A stretch of DNA of 64,000 nucleotides, taken from Bacteroidales bacterium (GTDB lineage: Bacteria > Bacteroidota > Bacteroidia > Bacteroidales > F082). Both the position numbers and the translations under genes were made by a program. Every line of letters starts with the position of its first letter. Position 1 is the stretch's first letter. The DNA is taken from contig JAQVLA010000014.1 of NCBI GenBank assembly GCA_028704385.1, positions 32,376 through 96,375 of the forward strand, in the 5' to 3' direction. Shown here piece by piece: positions 40,091 through 49,587 of this stretch. The notes beneath the pieces are model-generated. The model saw only the letters and a program-made list of their open reading frames with translations, was not told the DNA's origin and ran no database searches.

Positions 40091-41548
40091 TTATTCGGGT
40101 AATAGCCACCAAAAAGGATAACCTTTGGCTTTGTGCAAAAACATATAGTGCATAAACCATTTCAGCCAGTGGCCCGCCAGTCCGGCTTCGCCCATGGTAT
40201 AGCTAATGTCGCGCCCAAAATCCGGAAACTTCTCGAAATCAGGCACTATAGGGAAAACCGTCATGGTGGCGGCAGCACCTTTTGTCATGCCATATCCAGC
40301 CGAAATAATGCAGGCGGCTCCCATCTTTCCCATACTAGCACGGTGTTTCAGTTCGTGTTCCCCTTTTTTGATCAGGTTGATGATATTCAAGGCAGTAATT
40401 TTTCCCATAACACCGGATGGCATCCCAGTACGTGGTGGAGTGGGAAAAATATTGGTTCCGTTTTTGCTAATCATTGGTTTTGATATCCCGTGAGGTGGTG
40501 CAAAAGCAATACCCGAAGCAAAAATATTGGGATAATCTTTGTTGCGATAAGTTTCGGGCCAGTCGTTAACACTCCACTCTTCATAAGGTTTAGCAGTGTA
40601 ATCTGCATCCACTTTCATCAAACCGTTAGGTGCAAAAAGCTTGGAACTGATATCAGCTCCGTTTTTATCAAAAGCTTTAAGTCCAACCCCCGCAAACCCG
40701 GGAATGAGCATAGAAAAGTCAAATTCCAGCGTGTGATTTTCGCCATCCAGTGTTTCGTAATGAATCAGTCCGGGCTCCACTTTTTTTACGCCTGCACGTT
40801 TGATCCAGTGAATATTGTTTTCGCGCAGAAAGCTTTCGGCAAAAACACGGGTTGAGGTAATGTAACCCCCTCTTTTGATGTGTGCACCACCCATGCCAAA
40901 ATCACCCAATTCATACTCATTGGTAAGCCAGGTAAGATCAGCCATATGCGAAAGTTTGCGTTTCCTTATCTCATAAGCCACATTCAGGATGTACTCAAAA
41001 GCGGCACCCTGACAAGTTGCCATCGGATGACCAGTACCAATCACAAAGCGTTGCTTTTGACCATTTTCCATTTTTAACAAAGCTTCCTGCAACTTCTCCC
41101 AGGCATGAGCTGCATGATCAAAAGAGCAAACCGACACAGTGTTTTTTCCGGGACCCAGACCCTCGGTAGCTTCAAAGTTAAGTTTTGGGCCGGTAGCATT
41201 CACCAGGTAGTCATATTCCAGCCTGATTTCTTCGCCCTGTTGCTCAGGTGTGGTGTAAACCGCCCTTATAAACGCCTGCCCTGAAGCCGTATCACCTTGT
41301 GGGTGCAAGCTCACAGCCCGCGCCTGATGAAATTCGATGCCAACTCGCTTGTATCTGGGAGCCAGTTTAAACCTAACCTGATCGACGGTCATTCGTCCTA
41401 CCCCCACCCAAATATTAGATGGAATCCATTGGTAATAACTGGCCGGAGAAACCACGATGACCTGATGTTTTTTGGAGAGTTTTTTGCGCAAAAACGCCGC
41501 TGCTGTATGACCTGAAATGCCAGCTCCCAACACTACAACTTTCGCCAT
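40091..41548 (-). CDS. Sulfide:quinone oxidoreductase-like flavoprotein
   Basis: FAD-dependent pyridine nucleotide-disulfide type oxidoreductase of 485 residues, most like sulfide:quinone oxidoreductases. The FAD motif VVVLGAGISGHTAA opens the protein, then VSPASYYQWIPSNIWV and LVNATGPKL. Cysteines that could form the polysulfide site are in VSVCSFDHA, MATCQGAAFEYI and AACIISAGYG. The C-terminus (HWLKWFMHYMFLHKAKGYPFWWLLPE) is amphipathic and aromatic, suited to monotopic membrane binding. It would feed electrons from sulfide to the quinone pool. The exact SQR type is not settled by eye. Confidence 0.75.
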   Translation of the reverse strand: MAKVVVLGAGISGHTAAAFLRKKLSKKHQVIVVSPASYYQWIPSNIWVGVGRMTVDQVRFKLAPRYKRVGIEFHQARAVSLHPQGDTASGQAFIRAVYTTPEQQGEEIRLEYDYLVNATGPKLNFEATEGLGPGKNTVSVCSFDHAAHAWEKLQEALLKMENGQKQRFVIGTGHPMATCQGAAFEYILNVAYEIRKRKLSHMADLTWLTNEYELGDFGMGGAHIKRGGYITSTRVFAESFLRENNIHWIKRAGVKKVEPGLIHYETLDGENHTLEFDFSMLIPGFAGVGLKAFDKNGADISSKLFAPNGLMKVDADYTAKPYEEWSVNDWPETYRNKDYPNIFASGIAFAPPHGISKPMISKNGTNIFPTPPRTGMPSGVMGKITALNIINLIKKGEHELKHRASMGKMGAACIISAGYGMTKGAAATMTVFPIVPDFEKFPDFGRDISYTMGEAGLAGHWLKWFMHYMFLHKAKGYPFWWLLPE

Positions 41549-41978
41549 TTTATTTAAATTTGGTTTAATATATTTAAAATAATCCGGAGATAATCTCTAC
41601 AAATATAACCTACAATACAAGCATAAGCAACAGTATTTCAGCTTTATATTATTAAAAGTGTTTGTATTGCTTATAATTTAGGAAGTAAGTATGTTTTCCG
41701 GAAAAACGAATATATCAGGGATTCTATTTACGGTTTAGGATGAGAAAGATAAGCTAACCAGGCAAAACACATTTGAATTAGCTATAAAAATTTCATTGTG
41801 CCTTAATGCAAATAAAGGGTATTACCAGATTAAAAATTGTTTACTTAAAAAAATACGGGTTATCACCAAAGTGCTATAATTTCCTGTTTAGTAATAAAAA
41901 TTTCTCATTAAGCATATTATAACACTAGCAAATCAATTCAAACTGTATTTTTGTCGCCATTGATGCAAAAAATCAAAA
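41549..41978. other. Divergent promoter region, no gene
   Basis: Between the SQR-like gene and the haem lipoprotein gene. Minus-strand -7 box TATATTTG at 41600-41607 and plus-strand TATTTTTG at 41946-41953. A palindrome TTTTCCGGAAAA lies at 41694-41705, and ATAAGCAA/TTGCTTAT arms at 41623-41630 and 41667-41674. These may be regulator sites; no gene is seen. Confidence 0.45.
41946..41953 (+). promoter_or_regulatory. -7 promoter box of the haem lipoprotein operon
   Basis: TATTTTTG, 25 bases before the ATG at 41979. Confidence 0.5.
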
Positions 41979-42959
41979 ATGAAGCACTTACACACTTTAT
42001 GCTTTCCTGCAGTCATACTTGCATTTATTGCGTTATCCTGCCAACATGATCCTGATGAATCAGTCAAACCAGGGCCTCCAACCGATGATTGCGACACAAC
42101 ATTGGTTACTTATACCTCCTCAGTAGTTCCCATACTTCAAGATAATTGCTACTCGTGTCATTCAGGCACTGTGCCTTCTGGCGGACTTGATTTAAGCAAT
42201 TTTGAACAGCTCGCTTTTGTGGCACAAAACGGAAGTCTGTCAGGAGCTATCAACCACAAACCCGGATTTACGCCCATGCCTGACGGGCTGCCAAAATTGA
42301 GTGATTGCGATATTAACACCCTAACCATATGGATCAGGGATACCACCTTCACTGATCCGGAAATTGGCCATGAATGCGATCCGGATACGGTATATTTCCA
42401 AAATGAAATATTGCCCTTGCTGATAAGTTCATGTGGAGTAACAGGTTGTCATGATCCCGGAACCGCCCAGGACGGTGTTATTCTGACCGATTATGCTTCC
42501 ATCATGCAAACTGCTGATGTAAGGCCGGGCAATCCTGATGGAAGTGACTTATACGAGAAAATAACCGATTCAGACCCTGATGATCGTATGCCACCTCCAC
42601 CAAATCAGCCACTTAACGCCGAACAAATTGCCAGGATAGAACGATGGATTTTGCAGGGTGCGCAAAACAATCATTGTGAAAATACCTCATGCGACACTTT
42701 GAATGTAACCTTTAGCGGGCAAATCTTTCCTGTTATTCAAAATACCTGTTTGGGATGCCATTCAGGCCCAAACCCAACAGGAATTTTATTGCTGACCAAT
42801 CACAGCCAAATTGCATCTGTGGCGGCTTCGGGCAGGCTTTTGGGTGCCATCAAACACCAAAACGGCTATCAACCAATGCCACAAAACGGAGCACAGCTAA
42901 ATCAATGTATTATTACTCAATTTGAAAAATGGATCTCAGATGGAACACCAAATAATTAA
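41979..42959 (+). CDS. Lipoprotein with three c-type haem domains
   Basis: Predicted lipoprotein of 326 residues (lipobox LSC, Cys21) with three repeats of a planctomycete-type cytochrome c domain. Haem motifs are CYSCH (about residue 59), CGVTGCH (a C-x4-C-H variant, about residue 152) and CLGCH (about residue 259). Each is followed by a likely Met axial ligand in an MP context (FTPMPDG, RMPPPPN, YQPMPQN). It would carry electrons at the outer face of the inner membrane or on the outer membrane. Its 3' end overlaps the next gene by 20 bases. Confidence 0.85.
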   Translation: MKHLHTLCFPAVILAFIALSCQHDPDESVKPGPPTDDCDTTLVTYTSSVVPILQDNCYSCHSGTVPSGGLDLSNFEQLAFVAQNGSLSGAINHKPGFTPMPDGLPKLSDCDINTLTIWIRDTTFTDPEIGHECDPDTVYFQNEILPLLISSCGVTGCHDPGTAQDGVILTDYASIMQTADVRPGNPDGSDLYEKITDSDPDDRMPPPPNQPLNAEQIARIERWILQGAQNNHCENTSCDTLNVTFSGQIFPVIQNTCLGCHSGPNPTGILLLTNHSQIASVAASGRLLGAIKHQNGYQPMPQNGAQLNQCIITQFEKWISDGTPNN

Positions 42960-43332
42960 ATATAACAGAATACAATTATTGTTGGCTTTTATGCTTGTTT
43001 TAGGGCTTTCTTCCTGTTACAAAGACAACGAAGAAACCTTATATCCTGAAGAAGGAAACAACTGCAAAACCGAAAACATCAGTTTCAGTGAAAACATTTT
43101 TCCAATCGTCAACAACAATTGTTTGAGCTGTCACTCAGGTGCCGGAGCATCCGGAGGTTTGCGTCTGGAGAATCATACCCAAATTTCGGATGCAGCAGTC
43201 AATGGCCGCTTATTGGGGGCCATAAATCATGAGCCAGGTTTTCCGGCCATGCCTCAGAGCGGTAACAAACTAAGCGAATGCCAGATAAAACAATTTGAAG
43301 CCTGGGTTCAACAAGGTGCATTAAATAATTAA
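42940..43332 (+). CDS. Lipoprotein with one c-type haem domain
   Basis: Small relative of the preceding protein: 130 residues from the ATG at 42940, signal peptide with lipobox LSSC, then one haem motif CLSCH and a following FPAMPQSGNKL Met site. The sequence is close to the third domain of its neighbour (LLGAI.H..G...MPQ.G..L..C.I.QFE.W), so it probably arose by duplication of that domain. An in-frame ATG six codons upstream exists; the chosen one gives a better signal peptide. Confidence 0.82.
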   Translation: MEHQIIKYNRIQLLLAFMLVLGLSSCYKDNEETLYPEEGNNCKTENISFSENIFPIVNNNCLSCHSGAGASGGLRLENHTQISDAAVNGRLLGAINHEPGFPAMPQSGNKLSECQIKQFEAWVQQGALNN

Positions 43333-43343
43333 CCTTAATACTT

Positions 43344-44231
43344 ATGAAAATCCTTTATGTTTTATATATGTTCATCCTGCTGAGTTTTACTGTTCAGGCT
43401 CAGGACGAACTCTTTGATCTTTTTGAGGAGGATGAGCCCACAACGGACTATGCTTATGCCAGCTTTAAAGCAGGCAGGGTGGTTTACGGACATTCTGTCG
43501 AAAATCCGGCATCGGGTAATTTGATCTTTATGATTCAGCATAATTTTGGGGCACTCAATTTGGGAGCTTATGAGCTGTTCGGGCTGGATCAGGCAACCAT
43601 CAGATTGGGCTTGGAATACGGAATCAACGATTGGCTGGCAGTGGGAGCAGGCAGAAGCAGCTGGCAAAAAACCTATGATGGATTTGTAAAAGCCAAGCTT
43701 TTGCGACAAAGCACAGGAGCCAAAAATATGCCGGTTAGCGTTTCCTATGTGGGAGCTTTGGCTTTAAACAGTCTCAGGTGGCAGTATCCGGAACGGAAAA
43801 ACTATTTTAGTTCGAGAATGTCGTTTGTAAATCAGCTTTTGATTGCACGCAAATTCAGCAGTGTACTTACTTTGCAATTGACTCCCACAATGATTCACAA
43901 GAATCTGGTTCCTGCAAACGCAGATAAGAACACCTCTTTTGCGCTTGGTGTAGGTGGTAGGTTGAAGCTAAGTCAGCGTGTTTCGTTTAATGCTGAATAT
44001 TTTTACTATCCCGATGACCAAACGACCCTGAAACGCACCAATGCACTGTCGCTTGGGTTTGATATTGAAACCGGAGGCCATGTTTTTCAATTGCATTTCT
44101 CTAACGCCCAGGCCATGTTTGAACGGGCATATATCACCGAAACTGCCGGTGAATGGGGAAAAGGTGATATCTTTTTTGGCTTTAACATTTCCAGAACCTT
44201 CGTGCTAAAAAAACCGGAAGGGTTTCGGTAA
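43344..44231 (+). CDS. DUF5777 family outer-membrane beta-barrel protein
   Basis: Protein of 295 residues with a signal peptide (residues 1-19, ending VQAQ) and alternating aromatic-hydrophobic strands of a small outer-membrane barrel. The phrases RVVYGHSVENPASGNLIFMIQHNFG and LRLGLEYGINDWLAVG are typical of the DUF5777 group, and the C-terminus ends in a strand with SRTFVLKK. It is often encoded after haem c lipoproteins, as here (11-base gap). The joint role may be in extracellular or periplasmic electron transfer; this is inference. Confidence 0.8.
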   Translation: MKILYVLYMFILLSFTVQAQDELFDLFEEDEPTTDYAYASFKAGRVVYGHSVENPASGNLIFMIQHNFGALNLGAYELFGLDQATIRLGLEYGINDWLAVGAGRSSWQKTYDGFVKAKLLRQSTGAKNMPVSVSYVGALALNSLRWQYPERKNYFSSRMSFVNQLLIARKFSSVLTLQLTPTMIHKNLVPANADKNTSFALGVGGRLKLSQRVSFNAEYFYYPDDQTTLKRTNALSLGFDIETGGHVFQLHFSNAQAMFERAYITETAGEWGKGDIFFGFNISRTFVLKKPEGFR

Positions 44232-44239
44232 AAATTTGG

Positions 44240-45472
44240 TTATCGTGCCAGCCAGATTGCCGGATCAACAATTTGCCGGCCTTTCCACAGCTCAAAATGA
44301 ACCATGGTTTTCCCGGAGCTTTTGTCGGTGTGTATGCGGCCAATCAGGTCTTTGGTTTTCACTTTGTCCCCACGTTTAACAAACACCTCGTCCAGGTTAG
44401 TATAAACCGTAAAGTAATCACCATGCCTGATGATCACGGCAATATTGCTTGCGGTAATTGTATTTGTACTCACAACCACACCATCAAAAACAGCCCTTGC
44501 CGAAGCACCTTTTTGGGTGGCTATATCAAGGCCGTTATTTTTGATTGTCACCTTTTTGAGCACCGGATGCGGATGCGATCCATATCGCGAGGCGATAATG
44601 CCGCGTTCGGTAGGCCAGGGCAATTTTCCTTTGTTTCCGGCAAAGGCATTTGAAAGGGTAAGTTCTTCGGGGGTTAGTTCCATCAAACGGTCTTCGCGTG
44701 GGACCTTTTCGGTTTTCGATTCGCTGGCACGACGAACCTCTTCAGCGATGATCCGTTCGATCGTGCGCTGAAGCTGTTGTGCTTCTTTTTCCTTCTGTTG
44801 AATTGTTTTACGTAATTGCTTCTCTTTTTGCGCCAGTGTTTTCACGCTTTGATCCACATTCTGCTGTTCTGTTTGTAATACTGTTTGTTCGCGTCTTTCC
44901 TCATCCAAAAGTGCTTTCTGTTTCTTTTGTTCCTGATCAAGAAGCAGTAGTTCAGCCTTGATTTTTTCGTTGGCTTCTTCGATCTTTTCTATTTGGTTGC
45001 GTCGGAAGGCGGCATATTGTTGCAGATACTTCAAGCGTTGAAAAGCCTGGTTGAAGTCGTTGGCCGAAAACAGGAAAATTAATTTGTTGTAGCTCCCACG
45101 ATTTTGATACGCAATCTCTATCATGCGGGCATATTCCCTGCGAAGGGCTTTGCGTTCTTTTTCAAGGCGTTCGATCTCACGTGTGCTTCGGCTGATCTGT
45201 GATTCAACCTGTAAAAGCTGTTTCTGAATGGTTGCCAGCAGATTGGCACGCTTGCTAATTCTGGAACGTAACACCAGCAACTGTTCAAAAGTCATTTCTT
45301 TGCTTTGTGTAGTTTCTTCCAGCAGCTTGTTGGTGTAAGCTATTTCCTGTTCGATCCGCTTTTTGTCTGTTTCGAGTTCTTTTACATTCTGCTGGGCATA
45401 CAATAAATAGTTACCGGAACCGCTTAAGAACAGCACCACGAGTAAAATAACGTAGCGGGAAAAAGCTTTCAT
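44240..45472 (-). CDS. EnvC-like murein hydrolase activator, degenerate LytM
   Basis: Envelope protein of 410 residues: signal peptide (ending YAQQ near residue 28), a long coiled coil (about 30-260) and a C-terminal M23/LytM-like domain (about 290-410). The domain has NNGLDIAT where an active peptidase has H...D, and TMVHFELW where HxH is expected, so at least two zinc ligands are lost. This matches EnvC, which activates amidases at the division site rather than cutting itself. Last gene of the flippase-dut operon, 11 bases after the DUF4292 gene. Confidence 0.88.
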   Translation of the reverse strand: MKAFSRYVILLVVLFLSGSGNYLLYAQQNVKELETDKKRIEQEIAYTNKLLEETTQSKEMTFEQLLVLRSRISKRANLLATIQKQLLQVESQISRSTREIERLEKERKALRREYARMIEIAYQNRGSYNKLIFLFSANDFNQAFQRLKYLQQYAAFRRNQIEKIEEANEKIKAELLLLDQEQKKQKALLDEERREQTVLQTEQQNVDQSVKTLAQKEKQLRKTIQQKEKEAQQLQRTIERIIAEEVRRASESKTEKVPREDRLMELTPEELTLSNAFAGNKGKLPWPTERGIIASRYGSHPHPVLKKVTIKNNGLDIATQKGASARAVFDGVVVSTNTITASNIAVIIRHGDYFTVYTNLDEVFVKRGDKVKTKDLIGRIHTDKSSGKTMVHFELWKGRQIVDPAIWLAR

Positions 45473-45483
45473 TGCGGATAAAA

Positions 45484-46311
45484 TTAACGCATTTTAGTGT
45501 ATTTGGACGGGATGCTAAAAGAAAACTTTAAGGCTTCATCTGTCGTAATATTGCTGTATTGCAATCTGATCTGCATTTTTTTGTCGGCCTGAAGCAACAT
45601 TTCGAGCAAACCTGGCACTAGTTGATCATTCACTGCTGCATACCTGCTATATTTCACTTCAAGCTGTTTGTTTTCTTCACCAAACTCTTTCAGATTTACT
45701 TTCGTTATTTTATAATGATCCGGATTGAGCCAGATATTCTGAACCAGGATGTTTGGAATTTCTTCCTCACGAATCATTTTTTTCTTTTTCGACCTTTGTG
45801 TAGCCGACAATCGATAATCCATGGCATCAATGCCTGCTCTGAAATTATCATCCTCATAATGGGTCATATCATTTCCAAGCAGCAATGCCTGAAGGATGTC
45901 GAAATCTATTGTTGTCTGAAAAAAACTGTTGATAAAATCGTAATCACCTTTAAAATAGTTTTTTTCGATGCGATTGATAAACCAGATCGAATCCTGTGTG
46001 ATCATCAGCCGAGCTACTTCGATACCCAGTGCCGGTGAGAGCGACAACCAGATGACGCTGTCCTTTTGAATGCGCAGCTGACCACGAAAATCTGTTTTTG
46101 TCTTTTTATCAGATATCACTGTTACAGCACACCGGGCACTAAACCAATCAAAACGCAGTTCGCTTGCCGCCATTTTTTCTAATAAGAAAGTTTCGCCCTG
46201 TTCCTTGAGCGGCTTTTTGATCATTGCCCGTTTTGTTTTACATCCCTGCAGAGTAAAAATGGCAACCAACACAACCACACTCAGAAATACCGGAAATTTA
46301 GTTCTATTCAT
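45484..46311 (-). CDS. DUF4292 family lipoprotein
   Basis: Predicted lipoprotein of 275 residues from the ATG at 46311 (lipobox LQGC). The family stretch FDWFSARCAVTVISDKKTKTDFRGQLRIQKDSVIWLSLSP is typical of DUF4292, related in fold to LolA/LolB-type lipoprotein carriers. It may handle lipoproteins or lipids at the outer membrane. It overlaps the end of the TPR gene by eight bases and belongs to the same operon. Confidence 0.85.
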   Translation of the reverse strand: MNRTKFPVFLSVVVLVAIFTLQGCKTKRAMIKKPLKEQGETFLLEKMAASELRFDWFSARCAVTVISDKKTKTDFRGQLRIQKDSVIWLSLSPALGIEVARLMITQDSIWFINRIEKNYFKGDYDFINSFFQTTIDFDILQALLLGNDMTHYEDDNFRAGIDAMDYRLSATQRSKKKKMIREEEIPNILVQNIWLNPDHYKITKVNLKEFGEENKQLEVKYSRYAAVNDQLVPGLLEMLLQADKKMQIRLQYSNITTDEALKFSFSIPSKYTKMR

Positions 46312-48031
46312 ACAGTTGTTTCTTCTCAATTTTCAACTCAATCTGCTCGCTGGCTCCGCCAGCTTCTTTAGCATTATGCCATTGTTTAACAGCTTTGTCT
46401 GTTTCTCCCAATTTGAATAAGATGTCGCCATAATGTTCAAGCACCTCTCCACTTGGGGTTTCATCAAATTTTAGTGCTTTTTTAATCCAATAAAGGGCAT
46501 CCTCATATTCACCCTTTTTGAAAAATACCCAGGCATAGGTGTCGAGATTTGAAGCGTTTTCAGGTGCAAGGTTAACGGCTTTTGCTGCCATCGTCAGTGC
46601 TTTGTCCAGTTGCTCACCCCGAACTGCCAGATGATAGGCATAATTATTCAGGGCGACTGAGTTATCCGGATTTATTTCCAGTGTTTTATCATAATAATGA
46701 TACGATTGCTGATGATCTTCAAGCTCGTGATTGGCTTCTGCCAGATAATTGTAAAATTCGGCCAGCAAGGCATTATTGCCAAACACCAGCTTACGTCCTG
46801 TTTCGAGCAGCTGACGGGCTTTTTCGAACTCTTTCTGATCGAAATAGCCAAAGGCTGCAAACAGATAAGGCAAAGGCTGCTCCGGAAAACTTTGCAGTGT
46901 TCTTTCAGCAGTTTGTATCAATTGCGTGAAGCTTTTCATGTTAAGTTGTGCAAACAACAAACCTTCCCATGGCCGGTAAAATCCGGAATCAACAGCCAAA
47001 CTTTTGCGATAGTTTTCGGCTGCATTTTGATAGTCTTCCTTGTCCTGATATACCTCGGCAAGCAAAAGATATCCATAACCCTGATCCGGATGTGCTGCCA
47101 CCAGGGTCTGGCCTATCTGAAGGGCTTGATTTAAAAGAGTTTCCGAAGGCAGATCAAGTCGTCCCCAATACGGGACTATCTGCATTTTTGTTTTTATGTC
47201 GAGTGATGGATTTCCAAGCGCGAGCAACAGCTCTTCAAAGGCTTGATCGTACTTTTTATCTTCGAGGTAAAATTCAAAAAGTGAGACATGAACATAGGGA
47301 TCATCAGGATCAAGTATTTTAATTTTTTCGTATGTTACCAGTGCGTTTTTGCGGTCTTTGTTCTTGAGATACAATTCGGCCAGCATGGCCTGATAACGCA
47401 CCTCAAAAGGATAAGCCGTTGCCAGCTTTTCGATTTCTTCAATAGCTTTTTTATTTTTACCCAGTAGCAGGTAAATCTGTTGTTTCTGTATGCTAAGCAC
47501 TTCGTTCACCCCAATTTGTCTCTCAATCTGATCAAAAACCGTAAGGGCATCATCATAACGCTCGAGTAATAATAAGGCTGACGAAAGTTCGCCATAAAAG
47601 TCGGTATTGTTGGGATCCATTTTCAGCAACTCACGATATATGTCTGCATAAGCTTCATAATTACCCAACACCTTGTAGATCTGTGCCAGTCGTATTTTGT
47701 ACCAGCTGTTCTGCTCATCATAATCAACGGCCTTTTTCATTAATTGTCGGGCTCTGTCGTAGTTTGATTCGCGCGCATAAATCTCGCTGAGTTCGTACAT
47801 ACTGGCATGATCAGTTGAATCAGCCTGCAGAGCCTGCTCAAATAAAGTATGTGCTTTTTGATAGTTGCCTGCCAATCTTGCTTTTAATCCATCAGCAAAA
47901 AGTATGGCGTTTTTCCGTTCAGAAACCATGCCAGTCAATGAATCGGAACTTATTTCCTGAGCAAATAAAGGTATTCCGGTAAGCCAAACAAGACAGGAAA
48001 TTAAGGTAACCAAGCGGTTTTGTATTGACAT
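46304..48031 (-). CDS. Exported tetratricopeptide-repeat protein
   Basis: Protein of 575 residues with a signal peptide (ending PLFAQ near residue 25) and about a dozen TPR-type helix pairs over nearly the full length (for example the repeat AKDALVTYEKIKILDPDDPYVHVSLFEFYLEDKKYDQAFEELL-type pattern and NPDNSVALNNYAYHLAVRGEQLDKAL). It is a probable scaffold in the periplasm or on the outer membrane. It sits between the nucleotidyltransferase and DUF4292 genes; the gap to the former is 11 bases. Confidence 0.88.
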   Translation of the reverse strand: MSIQNRLVTLISCLVWLTGIPLFAQEISSDSLTGMVSERKNAILFADGLKARLAGNYQKAHTLFEQALQADSTDHASMYELSEIYARESNYDRARQLMKKAVDYDEQNSWYKIRLAQIYKVLGNYEAYADIYRELLKMDPNNTDFYGELSSALLLLERYDDALTVFDQIERQIGVNEVLSIQKQQIYLLLGKNKKAIEEIEKLATAYPFEVRYQAMLAELYLKNKDRKNALVTYEKIKILDPDDPYVHVSLFEFYLEDKKYDQAFEELLLALGNPSLDIKTKMQIVPYWGRLDLPSETLLNQALQIGQTLVAAHPDQGYGYLLLAEVYQDKEDYQNAAENYRKSLAVDSGFYRPWEGLLFAQLNMKSFTQLIQTAERTLQSFPEQPLPYLFAAFGYFDQKEFEKARQLLETGRKLVFGNNALLAEFYNYLAEANHELEDHQQSYHYYDKTLEINPDNSVALNNYAYHLAVRGEQLDKALTMAAKAVNLAPENASNLDTYAWVFFKKGEYEDALYWIKKALKFDETPSGEVLEHYGDILFKLGETDKAVKQWHNAKEAGGASEQIELKIEKKQLYE

Positions 48032-48042
48032 AATTAATTGGT

Positions 48043-49050
48043 TTAATCTTCAATTTGGTTGTAATCACCAACACTTAAATTCCTTGCCGATGATTTAAGG
48101 CTGGTATAACTGCCAATCATGCTATTATCAATGATTTGATTTTCGATATAGCTATATTGCTGAATTATACTGTTGCGGATCACAGAATTTTTAACAACAG
48201 TATGTGCTCCCACGGAAACATGAGGTCCTACTACGGCATCCTGAATCACAGCACCTTCGCCAATAAAACAGGGTTCGATGATGATGGCTTCGTCCAGATC
48301 GGCATTATCATGGATGAGTTTTTCGCTTCCGGCCACCAACTCAAGCACCCGCCGATTAGTTGCCACCGTTGCATCCTTGTTGCCGCAGTCGAGCCATTCT
48401 GTCACGGTTTCGGTGTGAAAAGCCATACCTGCTTTCATCATGTTTTGGAGCCCGTCAGTTATGCCGTATTCTCCTCCGGTAGTAATTTTTTGATCGAGTA
48501 AAAACTGGAGTTGCTCACGCAAATAAGCACCATCTTTAAAATAGTAAATGCCGATAATTGCCAGATCAGATACAAATTCGGCAGGTTTTTCATAAAAACC
48601 TTCGATGCTTTGATCAGGATTAAGTTTTACTACGCCAAATTGTTCGGGATTATCCACCCGATTAACCCAGATGATACCGTCTTTGCTGCTATCCATCTTG
48701 AAATCAGCCTTAAACAATGTATCAGCATAAGCAATAACAACTTTGCCATCAAGTACTTCCTGCGCGCACAAAATAGCATGTGCCGTACCCAGTGCTTCAA
48801 ACTGGTAATGGATACTTCCCATGGCACCAACAGATTCAGCAATGCTCAGCAATTCCAATTCTGTATTTTTACCAAAGTTACCGATCACAAAGGCAATCTG
48901 ATCAATCGGCTCATCTGCTACACGGGCGATATCTTCGACCAAACGCTGTACGATAGGTTTTCCGGCAATCGGAATCATTGGTTTGGGAGTTGTGAGTGTA
49001 TGTGGCCTCATGCGTTTGCCCATGCCGGCCATTGGGATGATAATATTCAT
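48043..49050 (-). CDS. Sugar-1-phosphate nucleotidyltransferase with LbH domain
   Basis: Makes a nucleotide sugar from a sugar 1-phosphate and an NTP. The 335-residue protein has the nucleotide-binding motif MAGMGKRMRPHTLTTPKPM, the block FEALGTAHAI, and the sugar-binding Asp in AYADTLFK. The last 90 residues form a left-handed parallel beta-helix of hexapeptide repeats (IIEPCFIGEGAVIQDAVVGPHVSVGAHTVV), which may carry a second acyltransferase or simply oligomerise. Exact nucleotide is not determined. It lies between dut and the TPR gene. Confidence 0.88.
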   Translation of the reverse strand: MNIIIPMAGMGKRMRPHTLTTPKPMIPIAGKPIVQRLVEDIARVADEPIDQIAFVIGNFGKNTELELLSIAESVGAMGSIHYQFEALGTAHAILCAQEVLDGKVVIAYADTLFKADFKMDSSKDGIIWVNRVDNPEQFGVVKLNPDQSIEGFYEKPAEFVSDLAIIGIYYFKDGAYLREQLQFLLDQKITTGGEYGITDGLQNMMKAGMAFHTETVTEWLDCGNKDATVATNRRVLELVAGSEKLIHDNADLDEAIIIEPCFIGEGAVIQDAVVGPHVSVGAHTVVKNSVIRNSIIQQYSYIENQIIDNSMIGSYTSLKSSARNLSVGDYNQIED

Positions 49051-49077
49051 TGTAATTGATTTACTGTTTGTGTTTTA

Positions 49078-49509
49078 TTATTTTCCTGTGTGCCCAAATC
49101 CTCCGGCTCCACGACTAGTCTCGCCGAGTTTTTCGACTACTTTCCATTGTACTGTTTCGTGTCGGGCAATCACCATTTGGGCAATGCGTTCGCCATCGTT
49201 GATAACAAAATCCTGGTCGGAAAGATTTACCAGTATCACTTTAATCTCACCACGATAGTCTGCATCAATCGTTCCTGGAGTATTCAGAAGGGTAAGCCCG
49301 TGTTTTATGGCCAAACCGCTTCGTGGTCTGATCTGGGCTTCAAATCCTACTGGCAATTCAATGAATAATCCGGTTGGTATAAGTGCCCGCTGCAAAGGAG
49401 CCAGCCGAACAGGTAATTCCAGATTAGCACGCAGGTCCATTCCGGCCGAAGCTAAAGTTTCATAGGCCGGTAAAGGATGTTTTGAGTGATTTACAATTGA
49501 TATCTCCAT
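49078..49509 (-). CDS. dut: dUTP diphosphatase
   Basis: Trimeric dUTPase of 143 residues that removes dUTP and makes dUMP for thymidylate. The five motifs are present: AGMDLRANL (1), [11 protein letters not shown] (2), [17 protein letters not shown] (3), RIAQMVI (4) and [11 protein letters not shown] (5). The gene lies inside an envelope operon, a gene order I know to be conserved in Bacteroidales. Confidence 0.97.
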   Translation of the reverse strand: MEISIVNHSKHPLPAYETLASAGMDLRANLELPVRLAPLQRALIPTGLFIELPVGFEAQIRPRSGLAIKHGLTLLNTPGTIDADYRGEIKVILVNLSDQDFVINDGERIAQMVIARHETVQWKVVEKLGETSRGAGGFGHTGK

Positions 49510-49587
49510 AAAACTGTTTTAGCAATTGTTGGGCAGCGGCAAAAATAAGGATTATTCAGGCCATGGCTTTCGTTAAAAAAGTAAAAA

